From positions 39,618 to 103,617 of the forward strand of contig MKVQ01000031.1 in assembly GCA_001899635.1 (NCBI GenBank): a DNA stretch of 64,000 bases, given 5' to 3'. Source of the stretch: Myxococcales bacterium 68-20. Its GTDB lineage: Bacteria > Myxococcota_A > Polyangia > Polyangiales > Polyangiaceae. The translations under genes and the position numbers were made by a program. The notes beneath the pieces are model-generated. The model worked only from the letters and a program-made list of their open reading frames with translations. It searched no databases and was not told where the DNA came from. How positions within the stretch are numbered: position 1 is the stretch's first letter; the number at the start of each line of letters is the position of its first letter. Shown here piece after piece: positions 8,719 to 17,608 of this stretch.

Positions 8719-9566
8719 GCAAGCTGGTGACCGGAGATGGCCGGACGCACATCGAGTCGTCCTTGATGCGGGAGTCGCTCGTCGACCGACGCGTCGTCGC
8801 GAAGACGGACTCGGAGGGTGAGTTCGCGATCCTGCCCGACGTCGTGCTCGTGGGGCTCGGCGGCCAGTCGATCTTCGACCGCGGAAGGGCCGCCGTGATG
8901 CCGCTGGTCGAGGAGCTCAAGACGCTCCGCGAAGCGCGCAAGGCCGGGAAGAAGGGGCCGCCCCCGATGGTCCTCGGCGTCGGCGGCGGCACGCGCGTGC
9001 GGCACACGGTGAGCGTCGCGCTCGATCTCGGCATCCCCACCGGCGGCGTCGCGCAGCTCGTCGGCGCGATGGAGGAAGCGAACGCGGTCTTCCTGAACGC
9101 GCTCCTCGCGAAGCACGGATCGATCGTCATGCAACGCGAGCACTTCTGGGAGCTGCCGCTCTATCTCGAGAGCGGGATGCTGCCGATCGTGATCTCGATC
9201 CCGCCCTACCACTTCTGGGAGCCGCCGCCGGAGGACGGTCCGCTCCCGACGCACGGCTCCGACTTCGGCCTCTTCATCCACGCCGAGGTGCTCGGCATGA
9301 AGAAGCTCATCTTCGTGAAGGACGAGGACGGCCTCTTCGACAAGGATCCGAAGCGGCACGCGGACGCGAAGCACATCCCGAGGATCACCCTCGGGGAGCT
9401 CTCGAAGAACATGCCCGACGAGCTCATCATCGATCGCCAGCTTTTCGTGTGCTGGCAGCGCGCTCGCCATGTCGAGCAGGTCCAGATCGTCAACGGCCTC
9501 GTCCCGGGGCAGCTCACCAAGGCGCTCGCCGGCGAACCGGTCGGCACCGTCATCACGCGGCACTGA
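8715..9566 (+). CDS. mosA: Molybdenum storage protein, alpha-type subunit
   Basis: MosA and MosB form the MoSto cage, which stores molybdenum or tungsten as polyoxometalate clusters in an ATP-dependent way in the cytoplasm. They derive from the amino-acid kinase (UMP kinase-like) fold. The protein is 283 aa (A. vinelandii MosA about 276). It has VGLGGQSIFDRGRAA near residue 46, a glycine-rich GVGGGTRVRHTVSVALDLG, IPPYHFWEPP in the metal-chamber region (MosA has PPYHHHE here), and the terminal RHVEQVQIVNGLVPGQLT shared with MosA. The ATG at 8715 overlaps the upstream stop (ATGA). The paired mosB gene follows after 17 bases. MosA versus MosB assignment rests on these remembered motifs. Confidence 0.85.
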
Positions 9567-9583
9567 GGGAAGGAACGAACACG

Positions 9584-10402
9584 ATGCACAGCTCCAAGCA
9601 CGAGCGCCGCCGTATCTCGAGCAAGCTCGCCGACGCGACCCTGACGACCGGCGGCACGCCCGACGGCCTCGACTACTCGCCCGTCGCGATGATGCCCGAC
9701 GTCCGCGTCCTCAAGATCGGCGGCCAGTCGGTGATGGATCGCGGACGCGAGGCGCTCTTCCCGATCCTCGAGGAGGTCACCGCGGCCAAGGACAAGCACA
9801 AGCTCCTCCTCTGCTGCGGAGGCGGAACGCGCGCTCGACACATCTACTCCGTGGCGAGCGACCTCGAGCTCCCGACCGGCGTGCTCGCGGCGCTCGGCGG
9901 CTACGTCCCGAGGCAGAACGCCCGCATGCTCCAGATGCTCCTCGCGAAGCACGGCGGCCTCTTCATCCTCCACGACGACTTCGAGAAGCTGCCGCTCTAC
10001 TTCCGCCTCGGCTGCATCCCGATCATGACCGGCATGCCGCCGTTCGGATACTGGGAGAAGCCGACGCAAGGCGGCCGCATCCCGGAGCACCGCACCGACG
10101 CGGGCGTGTTCCTCACCGCCGAGGTCCTCGGCGCCAAGCGCGCCATCTTCGTGAAGGACGAGAACGGCCTCTACACGGACGATCCCAAGAAGAACAAGAA
10201 CGCGCAGCACATCCCGCGCATCACCGCGAAGGAGCTGCTCGAGCGCGACCTCCCCGACCTCGTCGTCGAGCGCGTGGTGCTCGAGTACATGCAGCGGTCA
10301 CGCTTCTGTACTGAGATCCAGATCGTCAATGGCCTCGAGAAGGGACAGCTCACGCGCGCTCTGGAGGGAGAGGATGTCGGGACCGTCATCACGCGCGAGT
10401 GA
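9584..10402 (+). CDS. mosB: Molybdenum storage protein, beta-type subunit
   Basis: This 272-aa protein matches the MosB type: LKIGGQSVMDRGREA near residue 43, CCGGGTRARHIYSVASDL, MLLAKHGG, GMPPFGYWEKP, RTDAGVFLTAEVLGAKRAIF, VKDENGLYTDDPKK and the terminal VQIVNG-like EIQIVNGLEKGQLTRAL. The strong ribosome site GGGAAGGAA sits 8 bases before the ATG at 9584. Together with mosA it would form the heterohexameric cage that binds ATP and builds molybdate clusters. The C-terminal coding end overlaps the modA start by 29 bases, tying storage to uptake in one transcript. Confidence 0.88.
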   Translation: MHSSKHERRRISSKLADATLTTGGTPDGLDYSPVAMMPDVRVLKIGGQSVMDRGREALFPILEEVTAAKDKHKLLLCCGGGTRARHIYSVASDLELPTGVLAALGGYVPRQNARMLQMLLAKHGGLFILHDDFEKLPLYFRLGCIPIMTGMPPFGYWEKPTQGGRIPEHRTDAGVFLTAEVLGAKRAIFVKDENGLYTDDPKKNKNAQHIPRITAKELLERDLPDLVVERVVLEYMQRSRFCTEIQIVNGLEKGQLTRALEGEDVGTVITRE

Positions 10403-11213
10403 TCGAGCTCGCTCGTTCGTCGTCCTCGCGCTCGCCGCGCTGCTCGGCTGCAGCAAGAGCGCGGGGTCCGGCGGCGGAGACGCCAGCGGCGACGGCGCCC
10501 GCAAGGGGGAGCCCTTGCGCGTCGCCGCCGCGGCCGATCTCGCGCTCGCGTTCAAGGAGGTCGGCGCCGCGTTCGAGAAGCAAAGCGGCAAGCGCGTCGA
10601 CTTCTCCTTCGGGTCGACCGGCCTCCTCGCAAAGCAGATCGCAGAAGGCGCTCCCTTCGACGTGTTCGCGGCCGCGAACATTTCGTTCGTCGACGACGTC
10701 GTCCGGGAGGGCGCGTGCCTCGGAGAGACCAAGGCGCTCTACGCGAAGGGCCGCATCGTGATGTGGTCGAAGGATCCCTGGGCGCTCCCGAAGGACATCA
10801 AGGACCTCGAGGATGCGAAGTACGCGAAGGTCGCGATCGCGAACCCCGAGCATGCCCCCTATGGCCGTGCGGCACGCGAAGCGCTGACGAAAGCCGGCTC
10901 GTGGGCGGCGGTCGAGCCGCGGGCGGTCTACGGTGAGAACGTCCAGCAGACGCTGATGTTCGCTCGCTCCGGCAATGCGGACGTCGCGATCGTCGCGCTC
11001 TCCCTCGCGGTGACCTCGCCCGGCAACTACACGCCGATCGATCCGAGCCTCCACGCGCCGCTCGATCAGGCACTCGTCGTCTGCAAAGGCGGGAGCAAGG
11101 GCCCGAAGACGAACGAGGCACGCGCATTCGTCGACTACGTCGGCTCCGATGCCGGCCGCGCGATCATGAAGCGCTTCGGCTTCCTGCTACCAGGGGAGAC
11201 GGCCTCGCCCTAG
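10374..11213 (+). CDS. modA: Molybdate ABC transporter substrate-binding lipoprotein
   Basis: ModA captures molybdate or tungstate outside the cytoplasmic membrane for the ModBC transporter. The start at ATG 10374 has GGAGGGAGAGG just before it. The leader RSFVVLALAALLGC gives a lipobox LLGC, so this ModA is lipid-anchored. A Gly/Ser/Asp linker follows, then the type 2 periplasmic-binding fold: LRVAAAADLALAF, VDFSFGSTGLLAKQI, GAPFDVFAAAN, IANPEHAPYGRAA, VYGENVQQTL and DVAIVALS. The oxyanion-binding Ser/Thr positions are in AAADL and FGSTG. modB and modC, normally adjacent, lie 9.7 kb downstream. Confidence 0.9.
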   Translation: MSGPSSRASDRARSFVVLALAALLGCSKSAGSGGGDASGDGARKGEPLRVAAAADLALAFKEVGAAFEKQSGKRVDFSFGSTGLLAKQIAEGAPFDVFAAANISFVDDVVREGACLGETKALYAKGRIVMWSKDPWALPKDIKDLEDAKYAKVAIANPEHAPYGRAAREALTKAGSWAAVEPRAVYGENVQQTLMFARSGNADVAIVALSLAVTSPGNYTPIDPSLHAPLDQALVVCKGGSKGPKTNEARAFVDYVGSDAGRAIMKRFGFLLPGETASP

Positions 11214-11414
11214 TACGGCGCGCCGAATGTTCGCGAGGGGTTTGACTTAGCTGCGCCGTACCAGGGCAATTCGCAAGCGTGGTCGCCGAGCCGGCCAAGC
11301 TCGAGATCCTATCCGAGATCGCCCTCGTGAAGTGGCCGCGCCTTGGCTAGGTGGCGGAGACTGACGCGCTCGTGATCGACATCCATCGCGGGCATCAGCT
11401 ACCCTTCCGCCAAG
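11213..11414. other. Gap after modA with a 9-bp inverted repeat
   Basis: GTACGGCGC (11213-11221) and GCGCCGTAC (11253-11261) are perfect reverse complements 31 bases apart. TACCAGGG occurs both just before the modA stop and at 11259-11266. A short open stretch ending in KLEILSEIALVKWPRLG could be a gene remnant but is too short to identify. This is the left boundary of the cassette that separates modA from modB. Confidence 0.4.
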
Positions 11415-12518
11415 TTGGCCGGTGCTGCGCGATGGCGGAGCGCATCCCTCTTCCTCGCCGTGGTCCTCACGGAAGCAGCGTGGACCTCGGAGAGCGCGGC
11501 AGACGAGGAGGCCGAGCCGATTCGGCTCGAGTACACCGCCGATGCCGCGTGCCCTTCCCGCGACGAGATGGTCGACCGGATCGCCTCGTACACGACGCGA
11601 TGGACGCTCGCTTCCGAGAACTGGAGACGCAAGTTCGTCGTTCGAGTCGACCGGCGTGGGGCCGTGTTTTCGGGCCGGCTCGAGATCACGTCCAGCAGGC
11701 ACGCCTCAGTCCGCCGCACGATCGAAGGCGACAGCTGTAGTGACGTCGCGACTGGGCTCGCGATCGCCGTGGCCCTCGCGATCGATCCGTACGCTTCACC
11801 CGTCGCTCACGAAGAGCCACCAGCCGGCGAACCATCGGAGAGCGCCGATGCGCCGACGCCCGCGCCCCCGCAGACCGCCGTTGCGCCTCCGGCCTCCCCG
11901 CCCGAGGCTCCGAAGACTGCGCAGGAGGTCCCGCCGCGCACGGAGTCGAGACCGAGAGCCTCTCCTCCGGTACCGCTGCGGCCGCCGGCGCTCTCCGTCG
12001 CGTTCGGCGCGCGGGGAGGGGCGAACGGCGCCGTCTCGGGCGTGCTCGCCGACGTGGGAGTCTTTGTCGAGCTTGCGTGGACGCCGCCCTTCGAGCACAT
12101 CCATTGGCTCTCGCCCTCGATTCGTCTCGGCGGAAAGCACAGCTTCACGCGTACGGCCGAGGTTGGTCCGTCGGACGTGTTGATCAACTGGAAGGCAGGC
12201 TTCGTCGAGGCATGTCCCGGCCACGTCGCCCTCGGCCCCCGCCTTCGCGTAAGCACGTGCCTTGCTGCTCACGCAGGGATCCTCTCTGCTCACGTGCGCG
12301 ACGCCCCCGGCGTCGAGGCGACGCGCCGGTCCTGGTTCGACTACGGCGCAGTCGCTCATGCTCGCTGGCTGGCTCACCCCAGGTTCTTCGTGGAGGTCGT
12401 CGGCGGCGCCGTGATTCCGCTCGTGCGCGACCGCATTCGTGTCGAACCGGACGAGCTCGCGTCGGTCGCGCCGCCCGTTGGCTGGTCGCTCGGCGTGGGA
12501 GGCGGATGGCGACTCTGA
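11415..12518 (+). CDS. Secreted protein with Pro-rich linker and beta-barrel-like C-terminus
   Basis: The protein has 367 aa from a TTG start at 11415; the true start is uncertain. It has a signal-like segment (SASLFLAVVLTEAAWTSESAA). An N-terminal domain (about 35-130) contains ACPSRDEMVDRI, GRLEITSS and GDSCSDVATGLAIAVALAID. A Pro/Ala-rich linker spans about 135-195. The last 170 residues, with alternating Gly and aromatic residues (SVAFGARGG..., VGVFVELAW, PVGWSLGVGGGWRL), end in an outer-membrane-barrel-like terminal segment. Genes of this pattern often precede an ECF sigma factor in Polyangia genomes, as here, where one starts 42 bases later. The specific function is unknown. Confidence 0.65.
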   Translation: MAGAARWRSASLFLAVVLTEAAWTSESAADEEAEPIRLEYTADAACPSRDEMVDRIASYTTRWTLASENWRRKFVVRVDRRGAVFSGRLEITSSRHASVRRTIEGDSCSDVATGLAIAVALAIDPYASPVAHEEPPAGEPSESADAPTPAPPQTAVAPPASPPEAPKTAQEVPPRTESRPRASPPVPLRPPALSVAFGARGGANGAVSGVLADVGVFVELAWTPPFEHIHWLSPSIRLGGKHSFTRTAEVGPSDVLINWKAGFVEACPGHVALGPRLRVSTCLAAHAGILSAHVRDAPGVEATRRSWFDYGAVAHARWLAHPRFFVEVVGGAVIPLVRDRIRVEPDELASVAPPVGWSLGVGGGWRL

Positions 12519-12560
12519 AATATTTGTGATCGAATCCGACTACATCCTGCACCCACGTCC

Positions 12561-13148
12561 ATGGCGGCTCTCTCCCCCGCGCTGGCCGAGGCCGAGTACA
12601 GCGCCGAAGAAATGTCGAGCCGCCAGGACCAGGCGACGAGGCTACGCGAAGCAGCCACAGCGTACTTCGCAAACGTGTGGCGCTTTCTGCGGAGCCTCGG
12701 CGTGCCTGCGTCGTCCCTCGACGACGCGGCCCAGGAGGTCTTCCTCGTGGCGGCGAACAGGCTCGCGGAGGTTCGCCCAGGGGCGGAGAGGTCGTTCCTC
12801 TTCGGCACGGCCGTTCACGTCGCCCGAACCATCCGGCGAAAGCACACGCGCGAGCAGCTCCTCGACGATCCGGACGACGCGACGCTCGAGCCGGCCTCCA
12901 CCTCCACGCCCGAGGAGTCCTTCGATCAGAAGGAGGAGCACGATCTTCTGATGAAGCTCCTCGATGGCCTGCCTGAGGAGCTGCGGACGACGTTCGTGCT
13001 CTATGAGATCGAGGGCGAATCGCTCCCGAGCGTCGCCGCGACGCTCGGCATCCCGCTGGGGACCGCGACGTCGCGCCTCCGGCGCGCACGGGAGAAATTC
13101 GCGGTCGGTCGCCAGCGGCTCCACCTGCAAATGCGAGGCGAGAAGTGA
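12561..13148 (+). CDS. ECF-family RNA polymerase sigma factor
   Basis: This 195-aa protein has a sigma2 region (about 30-95: AYFANVWRFLRSLGV, DDAAQEVFLVAANRL) and a sigma4 region (about 135-185: GLPEELRTTFVLYEIEGESL, a helix-turn-helix at SVAATLGIPLGTATSRLRRAR). No long linker or extra domain is present, as expected for the ECF class. It probably directs transcription of its own downstream cassette, because the next six genes are chained to it by overlaps. Its stop overlaps the GTG of the next gene. No target promoter motif could be recognised with confidence. Confidence 0.9.
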   Translation: MAALSPALAEAEYSAEEMSSRQDQATRLREAATAYFANVWRFLRSLGVPASSLDDAAQEVFLVAANRLAEVRPGAERSFLFGTAVHVARTIRRKHTREQLLDDPDDATLEPASTSTPEESFDQKEEHDLLMKLLDGLPEELRTTFVLYEIEGESLPSVAATLGIPLGTATSRLRRAREKFAVGRQRLHLQMRGEK

Positions 13149-13831
13149 AAGGCCCCAATCGACTCATCGAAGATGACGCGCTCCTCGCCAAGCTCGTGGC
13201 GGACGCAAGGCAGCGCGGGCCACGGCCCGAAGCGCTCGACGAGCTCCTGCACCGCCTCCCGCTTCCACCGGCTGCGCCGGTGTCGACCTTCGCGGCGCTC
13301 CAGAAGTGGATCGTGATCGCCGGCGCCGGATGCGCATTGGCAGGCGTGGCGATGCTCGAGCTCCGGCCGAGCGATCCTCCCTCCGCTGCTCGCGCGACCG
13401 CGCCATCGGCGGCCGTCGCGCCTTCCGTCCGCGACGTCGTCCCTCCGAGCAACGAGCCGGCGGAGAACGCCGTCCCCTCCACGAGCGTCGACGATCTGCC
13501 GGCAGCGCCCAGCCGGAGCATCTCCGCCGCTTCGTCGGGCGCCCAGCCGAGGGGCTCGTTGCGACGGGAAATCGAGCTCGCCGGGACGGCTCGCCAAGCG
13601 CTCACGAAGGGCGAAGCGGATCGCTGCCTCGCGTCGGTCCGCGCGTACGAAGCCGAGTTCCCGAACGGACAGTTCCTGCTGGAGGCGAAGGTGATGCGTA
13701 TCGAGGCGACGGCGATGGCGGGAGATGGCCCGCGGGCACGCTCGCTCGCCCGGAGCTTCCTCGCGAAGAACCCGCGAAGCCCATACGAGGAGCGGATGCG
13801 CTCGCTCCTCGCATCGCTGGAGGCGCAATGA
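13145..13831 (+). CDS. Single-span membrane protein, possible anti-sigma factor
   Basis: The 228-aa protein starts at a GTG overlapping the sigma gene stop. The N-terminal 55 residues are cytoplasmic-like, with DDALLAKLVADARQRG and a Leu/Pro segment. Next comes a transmembrane helix (about 53-75, KWIVIAGAGCALAGVAML). A Pro/Ala/Ser-rich linker leads to a C-terminal helical domain (about 140-228) with TPR-like features (ARQALTKGEADRCLASVRAY, GDGPRARSLARSFLAKNP). Position and topology fit an anti-sigma factor for the upstream ECF protein. No ZAS zinc motif (HXXXCXXC) is present, so this is inference from context. Confidence 0.65.
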   Translation: MKGPNRLIEDDALLAKLVADARQRGPRPEALDELLHRLPLPPAAPVSTFAALQKWIVIAGAGCALAGVAMLELRPSDPPSAARATAPSAAVAPSVRDVVPPSNEPAENAVPSTSVDDLPAAPSRSISAASSGAQPRGSLRREIELAGTARQALTKGEADRCLASVRAYEAEFPNGQFLLEAKVMRIEATAMAGDGPRARSLARSFLAKNPRSPYEERMRSLLASLEAQ

Positions 13832-15066
13832 TCGCGCGCGCCGGCGGGGTCGCGCTCGCGTCGTTGGTGAGCGCGGTGCTCGTGTTCGCCTGCACTGCCG
13901 GCGACGACATCATTCTTGCCACGGGTAGCAACTCCGGGCAACCGCCCTCGTTCACGGCCGGGGACGCTACGACGACCGCGGAGGAAGCGGGCCTCCTGTC
14001 GTATTGCCCCTCGAACACGTGTCCTGCCGGGCGCACGACCTGCCCCGATTCACGTTTCCCGTGCGACGTGGACCTGAAGACGGACAAGAACAACTGCGGC
14101 GAGTGCGGTTCCGTTTGCCATGCGGACGTCCAAGGGCGCGCGATGTACACGTGTGTCGACGGCCGCTGCGTGCCCGCGTGCAACTTCACCTGGGATTCTC
14201 TCGGCGGGTGGAACTATCTCGATTGCGACGGTTCACCTGAGAACGGCTGCGAGACCGACCCGAGCAACGACAACTGCGGCGCTTGCGGCAAGAAATGTAC
14301 GGATCCGGCCAAGCCATGTGTCCCGGCGCAGGGACCTGTCGGTATCCCGACCTGCGGTTGTCCGGACGGCCAGTTGCTCTGCCTCAGCCCCCGTCCTCAC
14401 TGCGTCGATCCAGAGAACGACGATGCGAATTGTGGAGCATGTGGCATCGCTTGCGACCCGGCCGGCCCCGACGGAGAGTTCTACCCCAATGGGTATTTGG
14501 GCTGCAAACAAGGACAATGCGGAGCTCTCAAGTGTTTCCCGCAATTCGTAGCACCAACCGGCGACTGCGACGGCGACCTTTCCAACGGATGCGAGACGGT
14601 GCTCACTTCGTCAGAGCACTGCGGGGCCTGCGGAAATGCTTGCTCGGGCCATTGCGCCGTAAGTCCCGAGAATCCATTCTCCTCACCCGTATGCAACATA
14701 TGCCCACCGGGCACGACCTTTTGCGCACTTAGCAATTTCGGTGATGCCCCTCAAGGAGAGTGCGTGGACATCACCACGGATGCCTCCAACTGCGGGCGCT
14801 GCGGCAACAGCTGTGGTCTTTACACCTTCGAACCTACGTCGAAGGGGGTCTGCACGTACGGATCGTGCAGCCGCGTCTGCTTTCAAGGCCGCGCGGACTG
14901 CAATGGCAACGCCGAGGATGACTGCGAGGTGGACACCGACAGTGATCCGCGAAACTGCGGCGGGTGCGGGAAGGTCTGCGATAAAATCGCTGGTCAAGCG
15001 TGTGTCCGTGGTCAATGCGTGGTCGAGCCATGCGATGAAGACGCTGGAGAGGTCGGCGCGCGATGA
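13828..15066 (+). CDS. Cys-repeat surface lipoprotein
   Basis: The 412-aa protein starts at an ATG overlapping the previous stop (ATGA). The leader LASLVSAVLVFAC has a lipobox VFAC. The body is built of Cys-rich modules with a recurring core C-G-x-C-G-x-x-C: NCGECGSVC, NCGACGKKC, NCGACGIAC, HCGACGNAC, NCGRCGNSC and NCGGCGKVC. Several are preceded by NGCET or similar acidic turns. Such proteins are frequent among myxobacterial exported proteins, are often misnamed in databases, and are probably heavily disulphide-bonded and possibly metal-binding. The next gene starts inside its stop codon. Confidence 0.75.
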   Translation: MIARAGGVALASLVSAVLVFACTAGDDIILATGSNSGQPPSFTAGDATTTAEEAGLLSYCPSNTCPAGRTTCPDSRFPCDVDLKTDKNNCGECGSVCHADVQGRAMYTCVDGRCVPACNFTWDSLGGWNYLDCDGSPENGCETDPSNDNCGACGKKCTDPAKPCVPAQGPVGIPTCGCPDGQLLCLSPRPHCVDPENDDANCGACGIACDPAGPDGEFYPNGYLGCKQGQCGALKCFPQFVAPTGDCDGDLSNGCETVLTSSEHCGACGNACSGHCAVSPENPFSSPVCNICPPGTTFCALSNFGDAPQGECVDITTDASNCGRCGNSCGLYTFEPTSKGVCTYGSCSRVCFQGRADCNGNAEDDCEVDTDSDPRNCGGCGKVCDKIAGQACVRGQCVVEPCDEDAGEVGAR

Positions 15067-16286
15067 AGACGCGATGGCTCGTTCTACTCGCGGGTAGCTC
15101 CGCGTGCGTCTCCGTGATCGCAGTCCTCGGCGCGTGCGCGAGCGACGGCGCTACCGACGGCGCCACTGCCGACATCGACGGCGTGACCTTCGATGGTGGG
15201 CCGAGCGAGCTGTCGGACGGCGGCGCCGATGCCTCGGACACCCCATGCGCCGACTGCGAACACTTCGTCGAGACGTGCTCGTCCGACGTCCTTTGCCCGA
15301 ACAGTCCCTTCGATTCGAACAATGCGGGAGACGGCGGGCTCAGCATACTGACGCAGATCAACGTCATTCGCGGTCGCTCAGCCAGTGACGTCTGGGCTGC
15401 GGGCGCGGTGGGCTCGCTCGCTCACTTCGACGGGACCTCGTGGGCACCATCGGATTCCGGGACAAAGGAGTCGCTGAAGGCGCTGTGGCTGCGCGACTCG
15501 TCGGAGGTCACGTTCGGGAGTCCCGACAACGTCTACATACGCGGACCAGCGGTCGAAGACGCCGGGGCTCCCTCCGTCGGAGATTGGAACGCTCACGCCC
15601 CGTCGTCGATGCCCTGGGAGTACTCCCCGGGCACCACGACCTTCGTCTCCGCCTGGGCGGGGCCAGGAGCGGAATGGCTGTGGTGCGCGACGACGGCGGT
15701 GTACCCCGGCACGGGGACGAGCGGTCTCTGGCGCCTACGCCTGCCGCCGTCCGGACTGCCCGAGATCGGCAATGTGGTTCCTGACGGCGTATGCACGCAC
15801 CTGCCCTGTGGTCAGATGCTCAGCATCCACGGCGCCTCGGTAAATGCCCTGTGGGCAGTCGGCATGACGGGCGCCACGATCCGTATCACCGGAGCCGACG
15901 GAGACACGCCGACCATGAAGGCGTTCGACAGCCAGACGTGGAACGCGCTCCACGGGGTCTGGTCGGTCTCGGAGACCGAGGCATGGTCGGTAGGCGCTCG
16001 GGGGACAATCCGCCACTACACCGGGGACCCAGTCCGTTGGGACGTCGTCACGAATGCGCCGACGGACGTGGATCTCCATGCGGTGTGGGGCTCCTCGCCG
16101 TCCGACGTATGGGCTGTCGGCGACGAAGCGGTCGTCCTTCACTACGACGGAGCGACCTGGTCGAGGGTGAAAATCGCGGGCCTCAACGCGCGGAGGCCCA
16201 AGCTCACCACCGTCTGGATGCCCGCCCCGGGACACGTCTGGATCGGCGGCGTAGGCGTCATCCTCTCTCTCGGAGGCAAGCCTTGA
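15063..16286 (+). CDS. Lipoprotein with DVWAVG-type repeats
   Basis: The 407-aa protein has leader VSVIAVLGAC (lipobox LGAC) and an Asp/Gly/Ala-rich linker. Its repeated motif is D-V-W-A-x-G followed by a short strand and H-F/Y-D-G-x-x-W: SDVWAAGAVGSLAHFDGTSW near residue 98, AWSVGARGTIRHYTGDP near 305 and SDVWAVGDEAVVLHYDGATW near 345. These repeats suggest a beta-propeller. The ATG overlaps the upstream stop (ATGA) and its own stop overlaps the next start (TTGA). Probably a surface-exposed protein; ligand unknown. Confidence 0.75.
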   Translation: MKTRWLVLLAGSSACVSVIAVLGACASDGATDGATADIDGVTFDGGPSELSDGGADASDTPCADCEHFVETCSSDVLCPNSPFDSNNAGDGGLSILTQINVIRGRSASDVWAAGAVGSLAHFDGTSWAPSDSGTKESLKALWLRDSSEVTFGSPDNVYIRGPAVEDAGAPSVGDWNAHAPSSMPWEYSPGTTTFVSAWAGPGAEWLWCATTAVYPGTGTSGLWRLRLPPSGLPEIGNVVPDGVCTHLPCGQMLSIHGASVNALWAVGMTGATIRITGADGDTPTMKAFDSQTWNALHGVWSVSETEAWSVGARGTIRHYTGDPVRWDVVTNAPTDVDLHAVWGSSPSDVWAVGDEAVVLHYDGATWSRVKIAGLNARRPKLTTVWMPAPGHVWIGGVGVILSLGGKP

Positions 16287-17608
16287 AACGATCGTTTGTC
16301 ATCGCATGTGCGACGCTTCCAATCGCGACTGGCGTTGCGTGCGCGGCATCGGAAGACGGAGATCCTTCCATTGCGCCCCACTCGCCGTCGGTGGTCGAGG
16401 CTGCGGACGCCGCGACTCGAGAAGCGGCAGTGGACGCGGACGCGGCCCCACCGACGTGCAGTCCGGCGGGCTGGTGCATCACCTCTTTGCCAGACGCGGA
16501 TCTGGTGATGAAGGACATCTGGCCGGTTCCAGGTCATGCCTTCGCGCTCGCGGAGAGCCCGACGCTCGGCGTCAGAGTCCTCGAGTGGGAAGACACCAGC
16601 GCAACGTGGAAGTACATCGACGACAACACTCAGAACGAGCCCGGATACGGCCAATATCTCGGTCGAATATGGTCGCCGGGCGAGAACGAGATCTATTTCG
16701 GAATAGCGCCTGGGACCATCTACCACGGAGTACGGGCGCAGCCTCCAGCGACCGGCTGGTCATGGACACGAGACCGACTACCGGACAATGGAACGAACGT
16801 GGAGGACGGCTACCCGATCTACCGCAACTTGACGAGCATAGGCGAGACGCAGCTGTTCGAGTTGTCCTCTCGGTATCCCGCGCTGGGCGTGTGGGGAACG
16901 AGCAGCGATGACGTCTACGCATGGTACGCGGACACGATCTACCACTGGGTCAGCGACGACGGCGGCGCGCCCTCGTGGGTCGCGGAGTACGTCGCCGCGG
17001 ACCGCGACGACCCCAGCGAACGGCTCTACGTCCTGGGCGCCGCCGGAACGAATCGAGACGACGTTTGGTTTTCGATCGCCAGGGAGAGCTACTCCATATT
17101 TACTGAGCTGAGCTCGTGCGCGATCCTGATGCGTAAGACGCCCGCAGGGTACGACCGCATCGCCGACGGTGTCATCTCCGCCAACACGTGCAGAGACAAA
17201 GCGGGATTCTTGCGACTTGGAGACGGAGGATGGCTCACGGATCTCCAGGCCGTGGCGGGAAACCGATTCGTCGGCCTCAGGGGGGCTCGCGACGTCGTCG
17301 AGATCTCGGTGGAGGGGGACACCTATTCCGTCACCGTCGCGCCTGTTCCCGCAAAGGCCGCCGACGTGCCCTTCTCGTCGCTATGGGCTGCTCCGGAGGA
17401 GCAAGTATGGCTTGCCGGAAGAAGCGTCGTCGTTCGCGGAGCCGACGTCGGGGATGGCGGCGCCTACCAGATTTCGACGACCTCGCTGAACGGAGGGGTC
17501 CTCAACAAGCCCGCATACGAAAGACCCTTGTACCACGTTCGAGGCACATCCAACACCGACCTCTGGGTGATTGGGGACCGCTATGCACTACACAAAACGA
17601 CTCCTTGA
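16283..17608 (+). CDS. Surface lipoprotein, DVWAVG-related
   Basis: The start is a TTG at 16283 overlapping the previous stop as TTGA; it begins a clean leader MKRSFVIACATLPIATGVAC with lipobox GVAC. The mature 420 residues include degenerate propeller-like motifs: GVWGTSSDDVYAWYADTIYHWV near residue 205, NRDDVWFSIARES near 255 and the terminal NTDLWVIGDRYALHKTTP. It is a divergent relative of the preceding gene, so the pair may have arisen by duplication. The unusual TTG start may lower its yield. Its last 26 bases overlap the start of the RCC1 lipoprotein gene. Confidence 0.7.
   Translation: MKRSFVIACATLPIATGVACAASEDGDPSIAPHSPSVVEAADAATREAAVDADAAPPTCSPAGWCITSLPDADLVMKDIWPVPGHAFALAESPTLGVRVLEWEDTSATWKYIDDNTQNEPGYGQYLGRIWSPGENEIYFGIAPGTIYHGVRAQPPATGWSWTRDRLPDNGTNVEDGYPIYRNLTSIGETQLFELSSRYPALGVWGTSSDDVYAWYADTIYHWVSDDGGAPSWVAEYVAADRDDPSERLYVLGAAGTNRDDVWFSIARESYSIFTELSSCAILMRKTPAGYDRIADGVISANTCRDKAGFLRLGDGGWLTDLQAVAGNRFVGLRGARDVVEISVEGDTYSVTVAPVPAKAADVPFSSLWAAPEEQVWLAGRSVVVRGADVGDGGAYQISTTSLNGGVLNKPAYERPLYHVRGTSNTDLWVIGDRYALHKTTP

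Noticed and set aside
11264..11350. Fragment ending KLEILSEIALVKWPRLG after modA as a pseudogene
   Set aside because: Only about 24 codons are open and no family could be recognised, so it is only noted in the gap description.
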